Notes: a model not told the origin generated them from the sequence alone. A stretch of 56,720 nt of DNA from Clostridia bacterium (GCA_017505465.1 JAFVPE010000019.1:1-56720); one strand, 5' to 3'; positions 7,168 through 15,604 are shown, counted from the stretch's first letter. Numbers and translations: made by a program.

Positions 7168-10100
7168 ATGAGAAAAGCGAAGAATTTTTTTGTGCTTATT
7201 TTTGCATCGTTCTTTTTGCTTTTGGCTGGATGCGACCTTTTTCCAACTACGAGCGATTCGAATAGCGAAAGCAGCGGTGCTAGCGATAGCACAGAAACGC
7301 TCGATACCTTTGAGTTCGTTACGGACGATAAGCTAGTATTCAAGAGCATCGGCGAGTATTATAGCCTGACCTTGTATGCGGGCGAAAGCTATCAAGTAAA
7401 AACGACAATCGACGACAGCTTGGGCGACGATTACTACTTAAAATATACCGTAGACGAGGAAACGGACGGCAAGTTTACCATATCCGAAAGCGGCTACATA
7501 GAAATTGCCTCTTCTCTAAATGAAAGCGAGTCTTTCGTTATTAACGCCGAGTTATACAAAAAAGGCGTATCAAAGAAAATTGAACGCAAATATTGTGCGC
7601 TCTCGTTAAGAGTAGGGGATTACGCCAGAGTTTCTTTGATGAATGAGGGTTTGGAATACGATGATTCCACGTGCACCTATTCCCTTTCGATGGATTCGGG
7701 AGAGAGCTACAAGTTATCTTATTCGATTTCTTATAATACTCCCTACGTTTTGAGCTTCTCTCTTACCGATTCGAGCTATGCGGATTTTATGAGCGTGGAC
7801 GAAAACGGCTATATTACCACCGTCAAAACAAGTGAGGACAAGGTGGGGGAAATATCCGTTACGACGACGGGGAGTGGCGGCGTTCTCGACGTGGTTTTCG
7901 TAAAGGTATCTCTTGCCAAGAGCGAAGGAGCTTCGGGCGGAGAAACGCAAAATTTATTGACGGTTATCAACAAAGTAGACGCAAGCGAGGTTGTCAACGG
8001 AGCGACGATAGAGCTCTATCAAGGGCAGGCATTGTCCTTTGACGTTCGATACAACAATCAAGCGAAAACGAACGTTATCACCGCCGCCGACGCGAGCGTT
8101 TTAGAGGTAAACGGCACTACGAACACCGTCAAGGGGATAAAGCTCGGCGAGAGCGAAATCGTCTTTGCCTATGCGGAAGAGCAAATTACCGTAACAGTAA
8201 ACGTTATCAAGGATAAGTTGGTTTCTTTGTCCGCTGAAAACGAGGGCAACGACTTCGTAATTATCAACGGCACGTTGTATTATTTGAACAACCTGTACGC
8301 CACCTATCAAAGCGGAGCTAAAAAGGAAATCACCGATTCTGCTTTGCTTGTAACGGACGTTTTCGATAAGGACGAAGCGCACAAGACGGTGGAATTTACT
8401 TATGCGGAGGACGGAGAGAGCGCAAAAATTGCGTACGACGTGAAATATTACGTCACAGAAGAATACAGTGCAAGGGAAACGGCGTACGACAACAACGATT
8501 ATTTCAATAATTACTATATAGGCAAAACGCAGGTGCTTCCGAGCAAGGGAACGGTGAAATTGTTGACGATTCCCGTATGGTTCAACGATTCTGATTTGTT
8601 CTTTACGAAAGCGCAGCAAGCACAAATGCTTGAAGACGTGGAATACACCGTAAAAGGGAATAGACCAGACAGCGAGCTTAAATCGGTAAAGCAGTACTAC
8701 GAAGCACAAAGCTACGGCGCACTCACTATGGATATTACGGTGAGCGACGCGTTCTATTGCTCGCCCACGTCCTATGAAGATTATACCGACAACATAGAGG
8801 AAAAGCTCACGAACGTTTACGATTTGGGAACGAGCGCCATTTCTTGGTATTTCGAGAGTCACACAAACGAGAGCTTGGAAGACTACGATTTGAACGGCGA
8901 TGGCTATTTGGACGGTTTACTCCTTTATTATGGAGCGAATTGGTACGGCGCGAGCGGGGATAAAAATAGGTCGATAGCGTTTGAGGTGAACAATAACGAC
9001 AATCATACGTATTCCTTCAACACCATGGCATTCTGCCCCCTTGGCGGTTTGTATGGGTTAGATAAAAAAGACCCTGCCGAGCAGTTAAAGGTGGACGATT
9101 TGTCGGTTAGATATAGGTGGTGGTTTGACGAGAGCGCAAGAACGATGATTCACGAAGTCGGGCACATGTTCGGGAACGTGGACTTGTACGAAGATCAATT
9201 TTCGACGGAAAGATATGCCCCCGCAGGCGGATTTTCCATGCAAGAGGACGACTACGGTAGTCTTGATCCCTATCACGTGAACAGAATTGGTTGGAGCAAA
9301 CCGCAGGTTTATGCGTCGAGCGATTATAAATTGGGGGATACGGTGACTTTGCGTTTGTCCGACTTCCAATCGAGCGGACAAAATATCATTCTTGCCAACA
9401 AGTGGAATGAAGCCAATTCGTTGTACGACGAATACTTGATTTTGGAAATGTTTGCGCCCACGGGCTTGAATTTCTTCGACGCACAGATAAGGTTTAGGAA
9501 TACCATTCAAAGCGGTATTCGGGTATGGCACGTCAATTCCGTGTTGACGAAGTTTTACGACGAAAACAAAACGAGTGCCATTGTGGACGGGGAAAGCTAT
9601 CTCTTGGCGTACAATAATCACAACGTGAGCAGTGAATGCGACGTGCTGCACATGATTAGAAACAACCCCAACGAAGCATACCACACAACGAGCAAGATTC
9701 AAAATGGCGAAGTGTTGTTTGAGCAGGGGGATTCCTTCGATATGGAAACCTTCCAATCGCAGTTTATCAATGGAAGCAAGCTCGACAACGGCGAAAAGCT
9801 CGGTTGGGCGTTCACGGTGGACGCGATCTACCGCAAAGCGGACGGCACGTACGATGCGGTTATCACGCTTGAAAGAACGGACAACGTGAGAACGGAATTT
9901 AGCAAGACGGTTACCCTCAACCGTGACGATTTAAGCGAACCTAGCGGCGAAAATGAATACGGCGACGAACTTTTTGGCGCGGACGGCGGATTCTCGCTCC
10001 TTTATAAATACGTTACGCCACCGTCCGTTTACGAGCAGGGCTATCCGATTTCGTCCAATGGTATGTGTCTGTTCGCATCTGCCGACGGCAACGGCGGATA

Positions 10101-10377
10101 TATCGACCTCACGATCAAAGACGTGGACGGCAAGGAAGTTTGCATTACGTCCGTTTCGGTTGTCTATTCCTATTTGACGAACGCAACGCCGACGGCACTT
10201 GTCGGCGGTGTAGAAGTGGCAGGAACGCAATTTACACCCGAAAGCGACAAAACGTACGGTTATACGTATGCGGTAAACGGAAAGTCTGTCCGTATTCAAA
10301 ACCGATATGACGGAACGATTAACCATTGGTCTGTGCTTCCGCTTTACGAGATCACCATTCATTACACGGTAAAATAA
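7168..10377 (+). CDS. Secreted lipoprotein with M6-type (immune-inhibitor-A-like) metalloprotease domain
   Basis: A 1069-residue surface lipoprotein. The start follows AATAGGGAGG. The signal peptide ends in the lipobox LLAGC (lipidated Cys22), followed by a Ser-rich tether. Residues about 45-375 look like several bacterial Ig-like beta domains. From about residue 430 there is an M6-peptidase-like region. It contains the calcium-type loop DLNGDGYLDG (about 574) and the zinc signature MIHEVGHMFGNVDLYED (His662, Glu663, His666). The tail (about 820-1069) is beta-rich, possibly ligand binding. M6 enzymes degrade host or environmental proteins. The active-site HExxH is intact, so it is probably active. 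The DUF4886 gene follows after 30 bases. Confidence 0.82.
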   Translation: MRKAKNFFVLIFASFFLLLAGCDLFPTTSDSNSESSGASDSTETLDTFEFVTDDKLVFKSIGEYYSLTLYAGESYQVKTTIDDSLGDDYYLKYTVDEETDGKFTISESGYIEIASSLNESESFVINAELYKKGVSKKIERKYCALSLRVGDYARVSLMNEGLEYDDSTCTYSLSMDSGESYKLSYSISYNTPYVLSFSLTDSSYADFMSVDENGYITTVKTSEDKVGEISVTTTGSGGVLDVVFVKVSLAKSEGASGGETQNLLTVINKVDASEVVNGATIELYQGQALSFDVRYNNQAKTNVITAADASVLEVNGTTNTVKGIKLGESEIVFAYAEEQITVTVNVIKDKLVSLSAENEGNDFVIINGTLYYLNNLYATYQSGAKKEITDSALLVTDVFDKDEAHKTVEFTYAEDGESAKIAYDVKYYVTEEYSARETAYDNNDYFNNYYIGKTQVLPSKGTVKLLTIPVWFNDSDLFFTKAQQAQMLEDVEYTVKGNRPDSELKSVKQYYEAQSYGALTMDITVSDAFYCSPTSYEDYTDNIEEKLTNVYDLGTSAISWYFESHTNESLEDYDLNGDGYLDGLLLYYGANWYGASGDKNRSIAFEVNNNDNHTYSFNTMAFCPLGGLYGLDKKDPAEQLKVDDLSVRYRWWFDESARTMIHEVGHMFGNVDLYEDQFSTERYAPAGGFSMQEDDYGSLDPYHVNRIGWSKPQVYASSDYKLGDTVTLRLSDFQSSGQNIILANKWNEANSLYDEYLILEMFAPTGLNFFDAQIRFRNTIQSGIRVWHVNSVLTKFYDENKTSAIVDGESYLLAYNNHNVSSECDVLHMIRNNPNEAYHTTSKIQNGEVLFEQGDSFDMETFQSQFINGSKLDNGEKLGWAFTVDAIYRKADGTYDAVITLERTDNVRTEFSKTVTLNRDDLSEPSGENEYGDELFGADGGFSLLYKYVTPPSVYEQGYPISSNGMCLFASADGNGGYIDLTIKDVDGKEVCITSVSVVYSYLTNATPTALVGGVEVAGTQFTPESDKTYGYTYAVNGKSVRIQNRYDGTINHWSVLPLYEITIHYTVK

Positions 10378-10407
10378 AAATCAACTAGTTATTTTAAGGA
10401 GTAAAAT

Positions 10408-11193
10408 ATGAAACTTTTAGGGATTGGCAATAGTTTTTCGGACGATAGCTTTGATTGGTGGCTGTATCCGATTTTGAGAGAACTTTTAGGCGAAGACGAA
10501 GAAATTTCCGTCAACAATATGTACATAGGCGGCTGCTCGATTGATACGCACGTAAGGAATGTAAAAGAAGACCTTGCGGCGTATGATTATCGTGCGGATA
10601 TGGGGAATAACGGCGTATACGTAAACACCCCTGAAAGCAAGCTTTCCACCGTCGTGCCGTCGAAGGAATGGGACGTGATCACCTTCCAACAGTGCAGCGG
10701 AAACAGCGGTATGTACGAAACGTACGCACAGCTTTCGTATTTGCTCGATTACGTGCGCAATATCAATAAAAAAGCAAAGTTTTATTGGAATATGACGTGG
10801 GCGTACGAGCAGAGAAGCGACCATCCCCATTTTGAGAATTATAACAAAAATCAAGCCACCATGTACGAGTCTATCGTACAGTGTGTACAGAATCTTTTGA
10901 AGGATTACGAGGGGGGTTTCGCAGGAATCGTACCCGTGGGAACGGCGATTCAAAATGCGCGCAGCTCGGAAATAGGGGATAATCTTACTCGCGACGGATA
11001 CCATTTGAGCTATGATTTCGGGCGGTATATTGCCGCACTTACTTGGGCGGCGGTGTTGACGGGCAAGGATATTTCGAACATCGAGTATGCGCCGTACGGC
11101 GTAGACGCATTCCGTAAACGGGTTGCTATCCGCGCGGTGCAAGCGGCATTGAAAGAGCCTTTTAAGGTAACGAAAGTATCGGGAAAAGAATAA
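10408..11193 (+). CDS. DUF4886 family protein (SGNH-hydrolase-like)
   Basis: A 261-residue protein that begins KLLGIGNSFSDD, matching the block I GNSFS motif of DUF4886, a family with an SGNH/GDSL-hydrolase-like fold. NLTRDGYHLS (about residues 195-204) matches the Asp-x-x-His block. FQQCSGNSG (about 92-100) is probably the internal Gly/Asn block. There is no signal peptide. In other genomes DUF4886 proteins often sit with carbohydrate-active genes. An esterase role is inference. It is 30 bases downstream of the lipoprotein, probably co-transcribed, and is closed by a strong terminator. Confidence 0.75.
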   Translation: MKLLGIGNSFSDDSFDWWLYPILRELLGEDEEISVNNMYIGGCSIDTHVRNVKEDLAAYDYRADMGNNGVYVNTPESKLSTVVPSKEWDVITFQQCSGNSGMYETYAQLSYLLDYVRNINKKAKFYWNMTWAYEQRSDHPHFENYNKNQATMYESIVQCVQNLLKDYEGGFAGIVPVGTAIQNARSSEIGDNLTRDGYHLSYDFGRYIAALTWAAVLTGKDISNIEYAPYGVDAFRKRVAIRAVQAALKEPFKVTKVSGKE

Positions 11194-11200
11194 GATACAC

Positions 11201-11227
11201 AAAAGCCGTTCTAAGAACGGCTTTTTT
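11201..11227 (+). terminator. Intrinsic terminator
   Basis: AAAAGCCGTTC-TAA-GAACGGCTTTTTT: a perfect stem with a T run, closing the lipoprotein/DUF4886 unit. Confidence 0.92.
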
Positions 11228-11239
11228 ATTGCGTGCGCC

Positions 11240-11269
11240 TTGACAAATCCGCTTTATCGGTGGTATAAT
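11240..11269 (+). promoter_or_regulatory. Near-consensus promoter abutting the rluA-type gene start
   Basis: TTGACA at 11240, an 18-base spacer and TATAAT at 11264-11269. The ATG is only six bases further on (11276), where transcription itself would begin, so the mRNA should be leaderless. There is no ribosome site. Confidence 0.85.
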
Positions 11270-11275
11270 ACAAGT

Positions 11276-12283
11276 ATGAACAAGAGAAAACCCTTTACAA
11301 CAAAAAAGACGGAAAGCAAACAAAAAGCGGAAATCGAGCGTGTGAACGGCGCTCCCGTATATACCGCCGTCTATAAAGTAAACCGCAGCGACGAGCTGCT
11401 TGAATTTTTGCTTCGCAAATGCAATACGTCGAGAAACAACGTCAAATCGTTGCTCGTGAGAAGACAAGTGCTTGTCAACGGCAGAGTGGTTACGCAGTAC
11501 AATTTCGTGCTTGCCAAGGACGATGAAGTTAAGCTTTCGAAAAAACCGATTAAGGACGGCGCAGTGGCGGTACAACCGACGAAGGGCAGGGTGCAAAAAA
11601 CGGTTGCTCCCAAGCCCCGTATTGCCTTAAAAATCATCTATGAGGACGAGGATTTTATCGCCATAGACAAGCCGGCAGGCTTGCTTTCCGTTGAGAGCGA
11701 CAAGGAAACGGATTGCGCTTACGGACACGTGCTTGACCATATGCAGAGATTGGATAAAAATTCCCGTCCGTTCGTGTTGCACCGCATTGACAAGGAAACG
11801 TCGGGCGTGCTCATTTTTGCCAAAAACGTAAAGATTCACTCGATGCTCAAAATGCATTGGAGCGAGCAGGTGCAGCTTCGTGAATATTGCGCGATTGTAG
11901 AGGGAACGCTTGCGGAAAAGTCGGGGACGATTACGACCTATTTGAAAGAAAACGTCAATAATCTCGTCTACTCGACGAACGATCCCACGGGGCAAAAGGC
12001 GATTACCCATTACGAAGTTACCAAGGAAAACGGACAGTATTCCCTGCTTCGTGTGAAGATTGATACGGGTAGAAAAAACCAAATCCGCGTACACATGAAG
12101 GAGCTTGGTAATCCCGTCGTCGGGGACGATAAGTACGGAAAAAAGGAAGACGGAACGTTTGTAAAAAATCCCTTGGGGCGGCTTGGTTTGCACGCTTCGA
12201 AATTGGAATTTATCCACCCTGCAACCAAGGAGCTTATCACGATAAACGCATCCCTGCCCCCCTCGTTTCATACTTTATTTTGA
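11276..12283 (+). CDS. RluA-family 23S rRNA/tRNA pseudouridine synthase with S4 domain
   Basis: A 335-residue protein. The N-terminal S4 RNA-binding domain (about residues 25-85, LLRKCNTSRNNVKSLLVRRQ) is followed by the RluA catalytic domain. The catalytic-aspartate motif is HRIDKETSGVLIFAK (about 167-181), preceded by IDKPAGLLS. The late motif GRKNQIRVH supports the family. It converts specific uridines in RNA to pseudouridine; which site cannot be told from sequence. It heads a run of four closely spaced genes (rluA-type, luxS, nitroreductase, TIM barrel). The ATG at 11276 is chosen because the in-frame TTG upstream is the promoter -35 box. Confidence 0.88.
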   Translation: MNKRKPFTTKKTESKQKAEIERVNGAPVYTAVYKVNRSDELLEFLLRKCNTSRNNVKSLLVRRQVLVNGRVVTQYNFVLAKDDEVKLSKKPIKDGAVAVQPTKGRVQKTVAPKPRIALKIIYEDEDFIAIDKPAGLLSVESDKETDCAYGHVLDHMQRLDKNSRPFVLHRIDKETSGVLIFAKNVKIHSMLKMHWSEQVQLREYCAIVEGTLAEKSGTITTYLKENVNNLVYSTNDPTGQKAITHYEVTKENGQYSLLRVKIDTGRKNQIRVHMKELGNPVVGDDKYGKKEDGTFVKNPLGRLGLHASKLEFIHPATKELITINASLPPSFHTLF

Positions 12284-12292
12284 GAGAATACC

Positions 12293-12754
12293 ATGAAAAA
12301 GATAGCAAGTTTTACAATCAATCACGATACTTTGGAAAAGGGAATGTATATTTCCCGTATCGACGGCGACGTCGTTACCTATGATATCCGCATGAAAAAG
12401 CCGAACGGCGGCGATTATTTTGCAATGGGTGCGGCGCACACGCTCGAACACCTTTTCGCAACCTATGTACGCAACTCTGCGCACGGGGATAAAATTGTTT
12501 ACGTTGGGCCGATGGGCTGCCGCACGGGTTTTTATTTGCTCGTCCGCGACACCCTTTCGCATACGCAGGCGATTTCGCTCGTGCAAGAGAGCATGGCGTT
12601 TATCCGTGATTTTGAAGGGGAAATTCCCGGCACGAAAAAGGAAGAGTGCGGAAATTATCTCGACCACGATTTGGCAGGCGCGAAAGCGCTTGGCGCGGAT
12701 ATGTCCGCCGCGCTTAAAAATTGGACGGAAAAAGACTTAATATATAAGGAGTAA
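12293..12754 (+). CDS. luxS: S-ribosylhomocysteine lyase LuxS
   Basis: A 153-residue LuxS that splits S-ribosylhomocysteine into homocysteine and the AI-2 precursor DPD. The metal site HTLEH (His49, Glu52, His53) and Cys119 in ECGNYLDHDL are present. GPMGCRTGFY supplies the catalytic Cys76. Length is normal. It starts nine bases after the pseudouridine synthase gene. The homocysteine it makes is the substrate of the MetH encoded at 46.7 kb. Its neighbours are not the usual pfs/methyl-cycle genes, so AI-2 signalling versus recycling cannot be judged from context. Confidence 0.95.
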   Translation: MKKIASFTINHDTLEKGMYISRIDGDVVTYDIRMKKPNGGDYFAMGAAHTLEHLFATYVRNSAHGDKIVYVGPMGCRTGFYLLVRDTLSHTQAISLVQESMAFIRDFEGEIPGTKKEECGNYLDHDLAGAKALGADMSAALKNWTEKDLIYKE

Positions 12755-12757
12755 ACC

Positions 12758-13276
12758 ATGGACGCCATACAAGTAATGCTTACACGCAAGAGCGTGAAAA
12801 AATACAAGGATACGCCCGTTCCCCGTGAGCTTATCGATCAAATTATCGAAGCGGGTTTACACGCACCGTCCGGCTTAAACAAGCAAGCACCGATTATTTT
12901 GGCGGTAACGGACAAAGCCACGCGTGATCAACTGTCTGCGCTTAACGCAGGGGATGATCCGTTTTTCCGCAAAGATCCCTTTTACGGCGCACCCGTGGTG
13001 CTCGTCGTTTTGGCGGATAAGAGTGCGTCGACGTACGTGTACGACGGCTCGCTCGTGATGGAAAATATGCTGCTTGCGGCGCATGCGCTTGGACTTGGGG
13101 CGTGTTGGATTCACCGTGCGAAGGAAACCTTCTCAAAGCCCGAGGGAAAGGCGATTTTGGAAAAGCTCGGCATTCAAGGGGATTACGAAGGTATCGGGAA
13201 TTGTATCGTTGGCTATGCGGATATGGAGCCCGAAAAGAAACCGCGCAAGGCAAATCGCGTATATTATATAGATTGA
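12758..13276 (+). CDS. Nitroreductase family protein
   Basis: A 172-residue FMN-dependent nitroreductase-like oxidoreductase. The N-terminal RKSVKKYKDTPVP and APSGLNKQAP are the family's FMN-binding motifs, and GLGACWI lies near residue 110. At 172 residues it belongs to the short, single-domain group. It follows luxS by three bases behind AAGGAG. The substrate is unknown; such enzymes reduce nitro-aromatics, quinones or flavins. Confidence 0.88.
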   Translation: MDAIQVMLTRKSVKKYKDTPVPRELIDQIIEAGLHAPSGLNKQAPIILAVTDKATRDQLSALNAGDDPFFRKDPFYGAPVVLVVLADKSASTYVYDGSLVMENMLLAAHALGLGACWIHRAKETFSKPEGKAILEKLGIQGDYEGIGNCIVGYADMEPEKKPRKANRVYYID

Positions 13277-13277
13277 T

Positions 13278-14084
13278 ATGCAAGTAGGAATTTCCACGGC
13301 TTCGCTTTTTATGCGAAAATACAACGAAGAGGCGTTGCCCCTTTTAAACGAGCTTGGCGTAGAATGCGCCGAGGTCTTTCTCACGTCCTTTTCCGAATAC
13401 GGAAAGGAATTTGGGGAGCTTTTGGCGAGCCGTAAGGGGAATCTTGTTATCAATTCCGTACACGATTTGAATACGGAGTTCGAGCCGCAGCTTTTCAATG
13501 CGCATCCAAGGGTAAAAGCGGATGCGTACGGTTGGCTCGACAAGGTGCTTGAAAGCGCAAACGCGCTCGGCGCGCCGTATTATACCTTTCACGGCACGTC
13601 GCGTATGAAACGGCATACCCGCTCGGGCAAGCACGACGATTTTCCGTCGATGATCAAGGGCTTTGAAGAAATCGTGGCGCATTGCAAAGAACGGAACGTA
13701 ACCCTTTGTTTGGAAAACGTCGAATGGTCGACGTATAACCGCGTGGGGGTATTTTCGCGAATTGCGGAAGCCGTTCCCAATCTTCGAGGCGTGCTCGATA
13801 TCAAGCAGGCGCGCATCTCGGAATATCCTTACGAGGATTATTTAAGCGAGATGGGGGAAAGGCTTGCCTATGCGCATATTTCCGACTTGGACGAGAACGG
13901 AAAAATTTGTCTGCCCGGGCAAGGAAAATTCGATTTTGAAACGCTTATCAAGCGTTTAATGGACGTCGGTTTTGACGGCGCTTTGCTTATCGAAGTGTAT
14001 AAAGATAATTACTCGGACGTGCAAGAATTAAAAATTGCGTGCGATTATATCAACGAACTGCTTCATAAATATAATTGTCGGTAA
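13278..14084 (+). CDS. Sugar phosphate isomerase/epimerase (xylose-isomerase-like TIM barrel)
   Basis: A 268-residue TIM-barrel protein of the AP-endonuclease-2/xylose-isomerase-like superfamily. Candidate metal ligands are the His of TFHGTS (about residue 95), the Glu of LCLENVEW (about 145), the Asp of GVLDIKQA, the His of YAHISDL and the Glu of LLIEVYK. GQGKFDF near residue 215 is typical of the family. It starts one base after the nitroreductase stop and has no ribosome site of its own, so translation is probably coupled. A sugar isomerase/epimerase role is likely, but the substrate is not evident; an endonuclease IV role is less likely. Confidence 0.78.
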   Translation: MQVGISTASLFMRKYNEEALPLLNELGVECAEVFLTSFSEYGKEFGELLASRKGNLVINSVHDLNTEFEPQLFNAHPRVKADAYGWLDKVLESANALGAPYYTFHGTSRMKRHTRSGKHDDFPSMIKGFEEIVAHCKERNVTLCLENVEWSTYNRVGVFSRIAEAVPNLRGVLDIKQARISEYPYEDYLSEMGERLAYAHISDLDENGKICLPGQGKFDFETLIKRLMDVGFDGALLIEVYKDNYSDVQELKIACDYINELLHKYNCR

Positions 14085-14112
14085 ATTTTTTTGATTTTTT
14101 TGCGAAAAACTA

Positions 14113-14141
14113 TTGACAAGGAAAAAATTTTATGGTATATT
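14113..14141 (+). promoter_or_regulatory. Promoter of the superoxide reductase gene
   Basis: TTGACA (14113), a 17-base spacer and TATATT (14136-14141). The start site is expected near 14148, inside the dyad described next. Confidence 0.8.
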
Positions 14142-14168
14142 ATAAATAGGATTTAGTCCTAATAATAA
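14140..14168. promoter_or_regulatory. Dyad operator at the superoxide reductase transcription start
   Basis: TTATAAATAGGA and TCCTAATAATAA are inverted with 10 of 12 positions matched around a 5-base centre. The dyad begins in the -10 box and covers the start site, as expected for a repressor site (PerR-like or another redox regulator). The regulator is not encoded nearby. Confidence 0.55.
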
Positions 14169-14185
14169 AATCGAGGTAAAAAATT

Positions 14186-14542
14186 ATGTTGAGAGTATAT
14201 CAATGCGAAAAATGCGGAAGAACGCTTGTAACGAAGGATGAATTGAAAGAGCTTGTAGGTTGGAAGGAGCTTATAGCAGGCAGTACGGATGCGGCGCAAG
14301 AAAAGCACGTACCCGTAGTGACGAAGAAATGCAAGACGGTAAAGGTAGACGTAGGGAGCGTAGCGCACCCGATGACGGAAGCGCACCTTATTGAATGGGT
14401 GGCGGTAGAAACGGAGCAGGGCTATCAAATCAAGTACTTGCAGGCAGGCGCAGAACCTGTATGCACGTTCACGCTTGCAGACGGCGACAAGGCGGTAGCG
14501 GTGTACGCATACTGCAATCTTCACGGCCTTTGGAAAGCGTAA
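14186..14542 (+). CDS. Superoxide reductase (desulfoferrodoxin family, degenerate centre I)
   Basis: A 118-residue non-haem iron protein that reduces superoxide to peroxide without making oxygen, typical of anaerobes. The centre II ligands are complete: His41 (EKHVP), His61 (HPM), His67 (EAHLIEW), Cys110 and His113 (YCNLHGLW). In the desulforedoxin-like N-terminus only C7xxC10 remains; the adjacent CC pair that completes centre I is missing, so that rubredoxin-like iron site is probably absent. A strong promoter and operator precede it. The rubredoxin fusion downstream at 14872 is a plausible electron donor. Confidence 0.93.
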   Translation: MLRVYQCEKCGRTLVTKDELKELVGWKELIAGSTDAAQEKHVPVVTKKCKTVKVDVGSVAHPMTEAHLIEWVAVETEQGYQIKYLQAGAEPVCTFTLADGDKAVAVYAYCNLHGLWKA

Positions 14543-14557
14543 GGTTTTAGACAGCAG

Positions 14558-14850
14558 GAAGTCGAGAAACTCAGTTTCTCGTGGGTGTGGGACGAGTTGC
14601 CCGTTAAGAAAAGCATTAATAATGCTTTTTAGAGGCGAGATGAGTGGCGCATAAGTTGGCGCGAACGGTGACCGAGAACAATGATTACCTTACATTGTTC
14701 GAGAAGGAGCCCACGAAAAGGTTACCAATAAAAGCAACCGAAAGGTTGCGTTTCACCGCGAAGCGGTCAATCGCCGTAAGGCGAAATAAAATCCCCGACG
14801 AAAAGCAAGCTTTGCTTGCGTTATAACCGCAAGGGCGTTACGCCCTTAAC
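14558..14850 (+). repeat. Short-hairpin mosaic array between the superoxide reductase and flavin reductase genes
   Basis: This gene-free stretch of about 330 bases holds the boundary hairpin GGAAGTC-GAGAAACT-AGTTTCTC, then several perfect mini-hairpins. These are GCAACC-GAAA-GGTTGC, ACCGC-GAA-GCGGT, CGCC-GTAA-GGCG, GCAAGC-TTT-GCTTGC and GGGCG-TTA-CGCCC. The part between about 14600 and 14720 is less regular and includes a terminator. No protein frame, tRNA or convincing T-box was found in it. Confidence 0.75.
14609..14630 (+). terminator. Intrinsic terminator of the superoxide reductase gene
   Basis: AAAAGCATT-AAT-AATGCTTTTT: a perfect stem ending in T's, lying inside the repeat array. Confidence 0.7.
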
Positions 14851-14871
14851 CCTTATAGGAGTATGAATATT

Positions 14872-15495
14872 ATGGCTAATATCGAAAAGGAAGCGATGTT
14901 TAAAATCACCTACGGCTTGTATATGTTGACGACGACGGACGGGAGTAAACAAAACGGCTGTATCGTCAATACGGTTTCGATGCTTACGGATAATCCCAAA
15001 CGCATCGTCGTGTTCGTCAACAAAGCGAACTACTCCGAGGAGCTTTTGCGTAAAACGGGGATTTTTAACGTTTCCGTGCTTACGGAAAGCGCGCCGTTTG
15101 AGATTTATAAACAATTCGGTTTCGTTTCGGGACGGGATAAAGACAAATTCGAGGGGGGCAGGTACGCGACGAGTGAAAACGGGCTCTACTATTTGCCCGA
15201 ACACACCAACGCCGTAATCAGCGCAAAGGTAACGGACGCGCTCGACTACGGTACGCATACCCTTTTCGTGGCGGAAGTGACGGAAGCGAAAACCCTTTCC
15301 ACCGAAAAATCGGTGACCTACGACTACTATCAAAGCAACGTCAAACCCAAGCCCCAAGCACAAAAAGCGGAAGGCACGAAAAAGAAATGGGTTTGCAAAA
15401 TTTGCGGTTATACGCACGAGGGCGAGGAGCTTCCCGAGGACTTCATTTGCCCTTGGTGTAAGCATCCTGCGGAGGATTTCGAGCTTATCGGCTAA
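14872..15495 (+). CDS. Flavin reductase-like / rubredoxin fusion protein
   Basis: A 207-residue redox protein. Residues 1-155 are a flavin-reductase-like FMN-binding domain (TYGLYMLTT, NGCIVNTVSM). Residues 172-207 are a rubrerythrin-type rubredoxin with C175xxC178 and C193xxC196 (CPWC). Fusions of this kind (high-molecular-weight rubredoxin) pass electrons from NAD(P)H-linked flavin to oxygen- or superoxide-reducing enzymes. With the upstream superoxide reductase this makes an oxidative-stress pair. The ATG at 14872 is preferred because AGGAG ends ten bases before it; an ATG at 14863 would be only one base away. Confidence 0.88.
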   Translation: MANIEKEAMFKITYGLYMLTTTDGSKQNGCIVNTVSMLTDNPKRIVVFVNKANYSEELLRKTGIFNVSVLTESAPFEIYKQFGFVSGRDKDKFEGGRYATSENGLYYLPEHTNAVISAKVTDALDYGTHTLFVAEVTEAKTLSTEKSVTYDYYQSNVKPKPQAQKAEGTKKKWVCKICGYTHEGEELPEDFICPWCKHPAEDFELIG

Positions 15496-15575
15496 ATGTA
15501 GACACGCTTCGACAAATACTTTTTTCGGGTAAGGAAAATTTCTGAAAAAGGTTTCCAAAAAGGGCTGAAAAAGGC

Positions 15576-15604
15576 TTGACAGAAACTCCCTGCTTTGTTA
15601 TAAT
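15576..15604 (+). promoter_or_regulatory. Promoter of rpsU
   Basis: TTGACA, a 17-base spacer and TATAAT: consensus. The leader then carries AAAGGAGGG before the ATG. Confidence 0.9.

Noticed and set aside
8101..8862. Minus-strand 253-residue frame inside the lipoprotein gene
   Set aside because: It is antisense to a clearly coding gene, of atypical composition and without a promoter or ribosome site.
14600..14760. T-box or tRNA-like RNA
   Set aside because: Some words (GAGTGGCGC, GGTGACC) hinted at it, but no antiterminator core, specifier loop or cloverleaf could be built.
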